Of a stretch of DNA of 41,953 nt, positions 40,656-41,953 are shown one piece after another. The notes beneath the pieces were generated by a model. That model was not told the origin of the DNA and made no database searches. It worked only from the letters and a program-made list of their open reading frames with translations. The position numbers and the translations under genes were made by a program. How positions within the stretch are numbered: the stretch's first letter is position 1; every line of letters begins with the position of its first letter. The stretch covers positions 1-41,953 of the forward strand of contig NZ_MECL01000068.1 in assembly GCF_014596445.1 (NCBI RefSeq), read 5' to 3'. Source of the DNA: Streptomyces sp. CBMA29 (GTDB taxonomy: Bacteria > Actinomycetota > Actinomycetes > Streptomycetales > Streptomycetaceae).

Positions 40656-41498
40656 TCAGCCCTCCGTCAGGTCGCCGTAGGCGTCGGGCCTGCGGTCGCG
40701 GTAGAAGGCCCAGGTCTGCCGGACCTCGTCGATCAGGTCCAGGTCCAGGTCGCGGACCAGCAGTTCCTCCTTGGTGTCGGAGGCGGTGCCGTCCACGAAC
40801 TGGCCGCGCGGGTCGACGAAGTAGCTGGTGCCGTAGAAGTCGTTGTCGCCGTACTCCTCGCGGCCGACCCGGTTGATCGCGGCGATGAAGTACTCGTTGG
40901 CTACGGCCGCCGCGGGCTGCTCCAGCTTCCACAGGTGCGCCGACAGGCCGCGGCTGGTGGCCGAGGGGTTGTAGACGATCTGGGCGCCCGCCAGGCCCAG
41001 GGCGCGCCAGCCCTCGGGGAAGTGCCGGTCGTAGCAGATGTAGACGCCGATCCGGCCGACGGCGGTCTCGAAGACCGGCCAGCCGAGGTTGCCCGGCTTG
41101 AAGTAGTACTTCTCCCAGAAGCCGTTGACCTGCGGGATGTGGTGCTTGCGGTACGTGCCGAGGACGGTGCCGTCCGCGTCGATCACGGCCGCGGTGTTGT
41201 AGTAGACGCCCGGTTGCTCGATCTCGAAGACCGGCACCACGATGACCATGCCGGTCTCGCGGGCCAGCGCCCGCATCCGCTGGACGGTCGGGCCGTCGGG
41301 GACGGGCTCCGCCCACCGGTAGTGCTCGGCCTCCTGGACCTGGCAGAAGTAGGGGGCGTTGAACACCTCCTGGAAGCCGATCACCTTCGCGCCCTGCGCG
41401 GCGGCGGCTCGGGCGTGTTCCTCGTGCTTCGCGATCATCGATTCCGTATCGCCGGTCCAGGTGGCCTGGACGAGCGCGGCACGCACGACATTGCTCAT
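40656..41498 (-). CDS. Nitrilase-superfamily amidohydrolase, probable beta-ureidopropionase
   Basis: This 280-residue enzyme should hydrolyse N-carbamoyl-beta-alanine to beta-alanine, CO2 and ammonia. The catalytic triad is visible as Glu in VIGFQEVFNAPYF, Lys in GTYRKHHIPQ and Cys in IGVYICYDRHFPEGW. The shared context with a dihydropyrimidinase and a beta-amino acid aminotransferase supports this assignment over nitrilase or putrescine amidase. ATG 41498 has GAGGAG upstream. It is the first gene of the operon and sits 44-84 bp downstream of a palindromic operator candidate. Confidence 0.93.
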   Translation of the reverse strand: MSNVVRAALVQATWTGDTESMIAKHEEHARAAAAQGAKVIGFQEVFNAPYFCQVQEAEHYRWAEPVPDGPTVQRMRALARETGMVIVVPVFEIEQPGVYYNTAAVIDADGTVLGTYRKHHIPQVNGFWEKYYFKPGNLGWPVFETAVGRIGVYICYDRHFPEGWRALGLAGAQIVYNPSATSRGLSAHLWKLEQPAAAVANEYFIAAINRVGREEYGDNDFYGTSYFVDPRGQFVDGTASDTKEELLVRDLDLDLIDEVRQTWAFYRDRRPDAYGDLTEG

Positions 41499-41540
41499 GA
41501 GCAGCTCCTCAGACGTGGCAGCTTCACGCCGGTAGTCCCG

Positions 41541-41581
41541 TTCTACGCCCGTAGATCCCAGCCGTGGGGAAGAACGTAGAA
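41541..41581. promoter_or_regulatory. TCTACG/CGTAGA operator candidate upstream of the pyrimidine operon
   Basis: TCTACGCCCGTAGA (41542-41555) is a palindrome with perfect 6-bp arms. A third half-site, CGTAGAA, lies at 41575-41581 and also pairs with TTCTACG at 41541-41547. Half-sites spaced along the promoter region suggest a cooperative regulator. I cannot name its family. Confidence 0.55.
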
Positions 41582-41675
41582 GCGCCCTACCCACTGTGGC
41601 AAGACCGCTACCGTTACCGGGCGAAGACGATCACGTTTCCCCCTCGGGGAACCCGTTCGGCGGCGCGCGTACGCG

Positions 41676-41953
41676 TCAGCCGCCAGGCAGGCCCGCGCGG
41701 CGCAGGGCGGCCACGATGTCGCGGCGGCGGGAGGTGGAGACCGACTCCGCGGCGTCCAGGACGGGAACGGCCAGGCCGGGGCGGGCTCTGACCACGGCGG
41801 CGGCGTCCTCGGGCGGACGCCCCCGGGCGAGGGTCCGCAGGAGTTCGCCCGCCTCCTCGTGGCGACCGGCGTTGGCCAGGTCGCCCGCGATCGTGGCCAG
41901 GTCGGCGGGCGGGCGCGACGCGGCCTGGTGCAGGAGCGTGCGGCAGTCGCCGG
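41676..41953 (-). CDS. C-terminal end of a helical-repeat protein (cut by the window edge)
   Basis: About 91 residues are visible before the stop at 41676-41678. They read as helix-loop-helix repeats (LLHQAASRPPADLATIAGDL, ANAGRHEEAGELLRTLARGR, and PEDAAAVVRARPGLAVPVLD) with strong G/C third positions. Similar Pro-Pro-marked repeats occur in long Streptomyces regulators and kinases of unknown role. The start lies outside the window, so domain content and length are unknown. Confidence 0.65.
   Translation of the reverse strand, partial: GDCRTLLHQAASRPPADLATIAGDLANAGRHEEAGELLRTLARGRPPEDAAAVVRARPGLAVPVLDAAESVSTSRRRDIVAALRRAGLPGG

Noticed and set aside
37891..41316. One minus-strand open frame spanning dihydropyrimidinase, aminotransferase and part of the nitrilase
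   Set aside because: Only its C-terminal 468 residues make a protein fold. The rest is an out-of-frame reading of the two upstream genes, which have complete motifs in their own frames.

Overview
This 42 kb window is high-GC actinobacterial chromosome, almost certainly Streptomyces or a close relative. The evidence is strong G/C bias at third codon positions, frequent GTG and TTG starts, 4-8 bp start/stop overlaps, several apparently leaderless genes, and a cluster whose gene order matches what I remember around the Streptomyces crotonyl-CoA carboxylase/reductase gene. It reads as core or conserved chromosome. I see no rRNA, tRNA, transposase, integrase or CRISPR array. I call 32 complete coding regions and one cut by the right edge.

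Left part (1-16.4 kb). A small unknown gene diverges from an OmpR-type response regulator/histidine kinase pair (468-2403). Facing that pair is a minus-strand operon of four overlapping peptidase genes (8032 down to 2805): a DppA-type D-aminopeptidase, an M20 peptidase, an S9 prolyl-oligopeptidase-type enzyme and an LD-carboxypeptidase. About 65 bp upstream of its first codon lies a 24-bp inverted repeat matching the DasR (N-acetylglucosamine regulator) consensus at 15 of 16 positions. This suggests a link between amino-sugar sensing and murein-peptide breakdown. Next come a SAM methyltransferase, a PAS/GAF/SpoIIE phosphatase with an RsbW-like kinase domain, a large polytopic membrane protein, a strong bidirectional terminator, and a DHA2 transporter carrying three carboxypeptidase-regulatory-like repeats.

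Middle part (16.5-29.3 kb). An SRPBCC protein diverges from an Rv2578c-type radical SAM protein with a LexA-like box in the shared promoter region. A HEAT-repeat-like protein follows. Then comes an ethylmalonyl-CoA pathway block: a double-domain 3-hydroxyacyl-CoA dehydrogenase, a TetR regulator, ccr, ethylmalonyl-CoA mutase, a MaoC hydratase and an acyl-CoA dehydrogenase. A paired palindrome overlaps the predicted ccr promoter and is the obvious TetR operator candidate. The malyl-CoA lyase gene that would complete the pathway is not here. Phosphatidylserine decarboxylase and synthase follow.

Right part (29.4-42 kb). Glycerate kinase, two convergent NUDIX hydrolases, an APH-type phosphotransferase, an SCP2-domain protein, a nucleotidyltransferase, a CrtI-like oxidoreductase coupled to an inositol-monophosphatase-family enzyme, and a reductive-pyrimidine-catabolism operon (nitrilase/beta-ureidopropionase, class III aminotransferase, dihydropyrimidinase, LLM oxidoreductase) with a palindromic operator candidate. 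The window ends in a truncated helical-repeat protein.

Three copies of a structured intergenic repeat lie at about 2.5, 18.8 and 34.2 kb.
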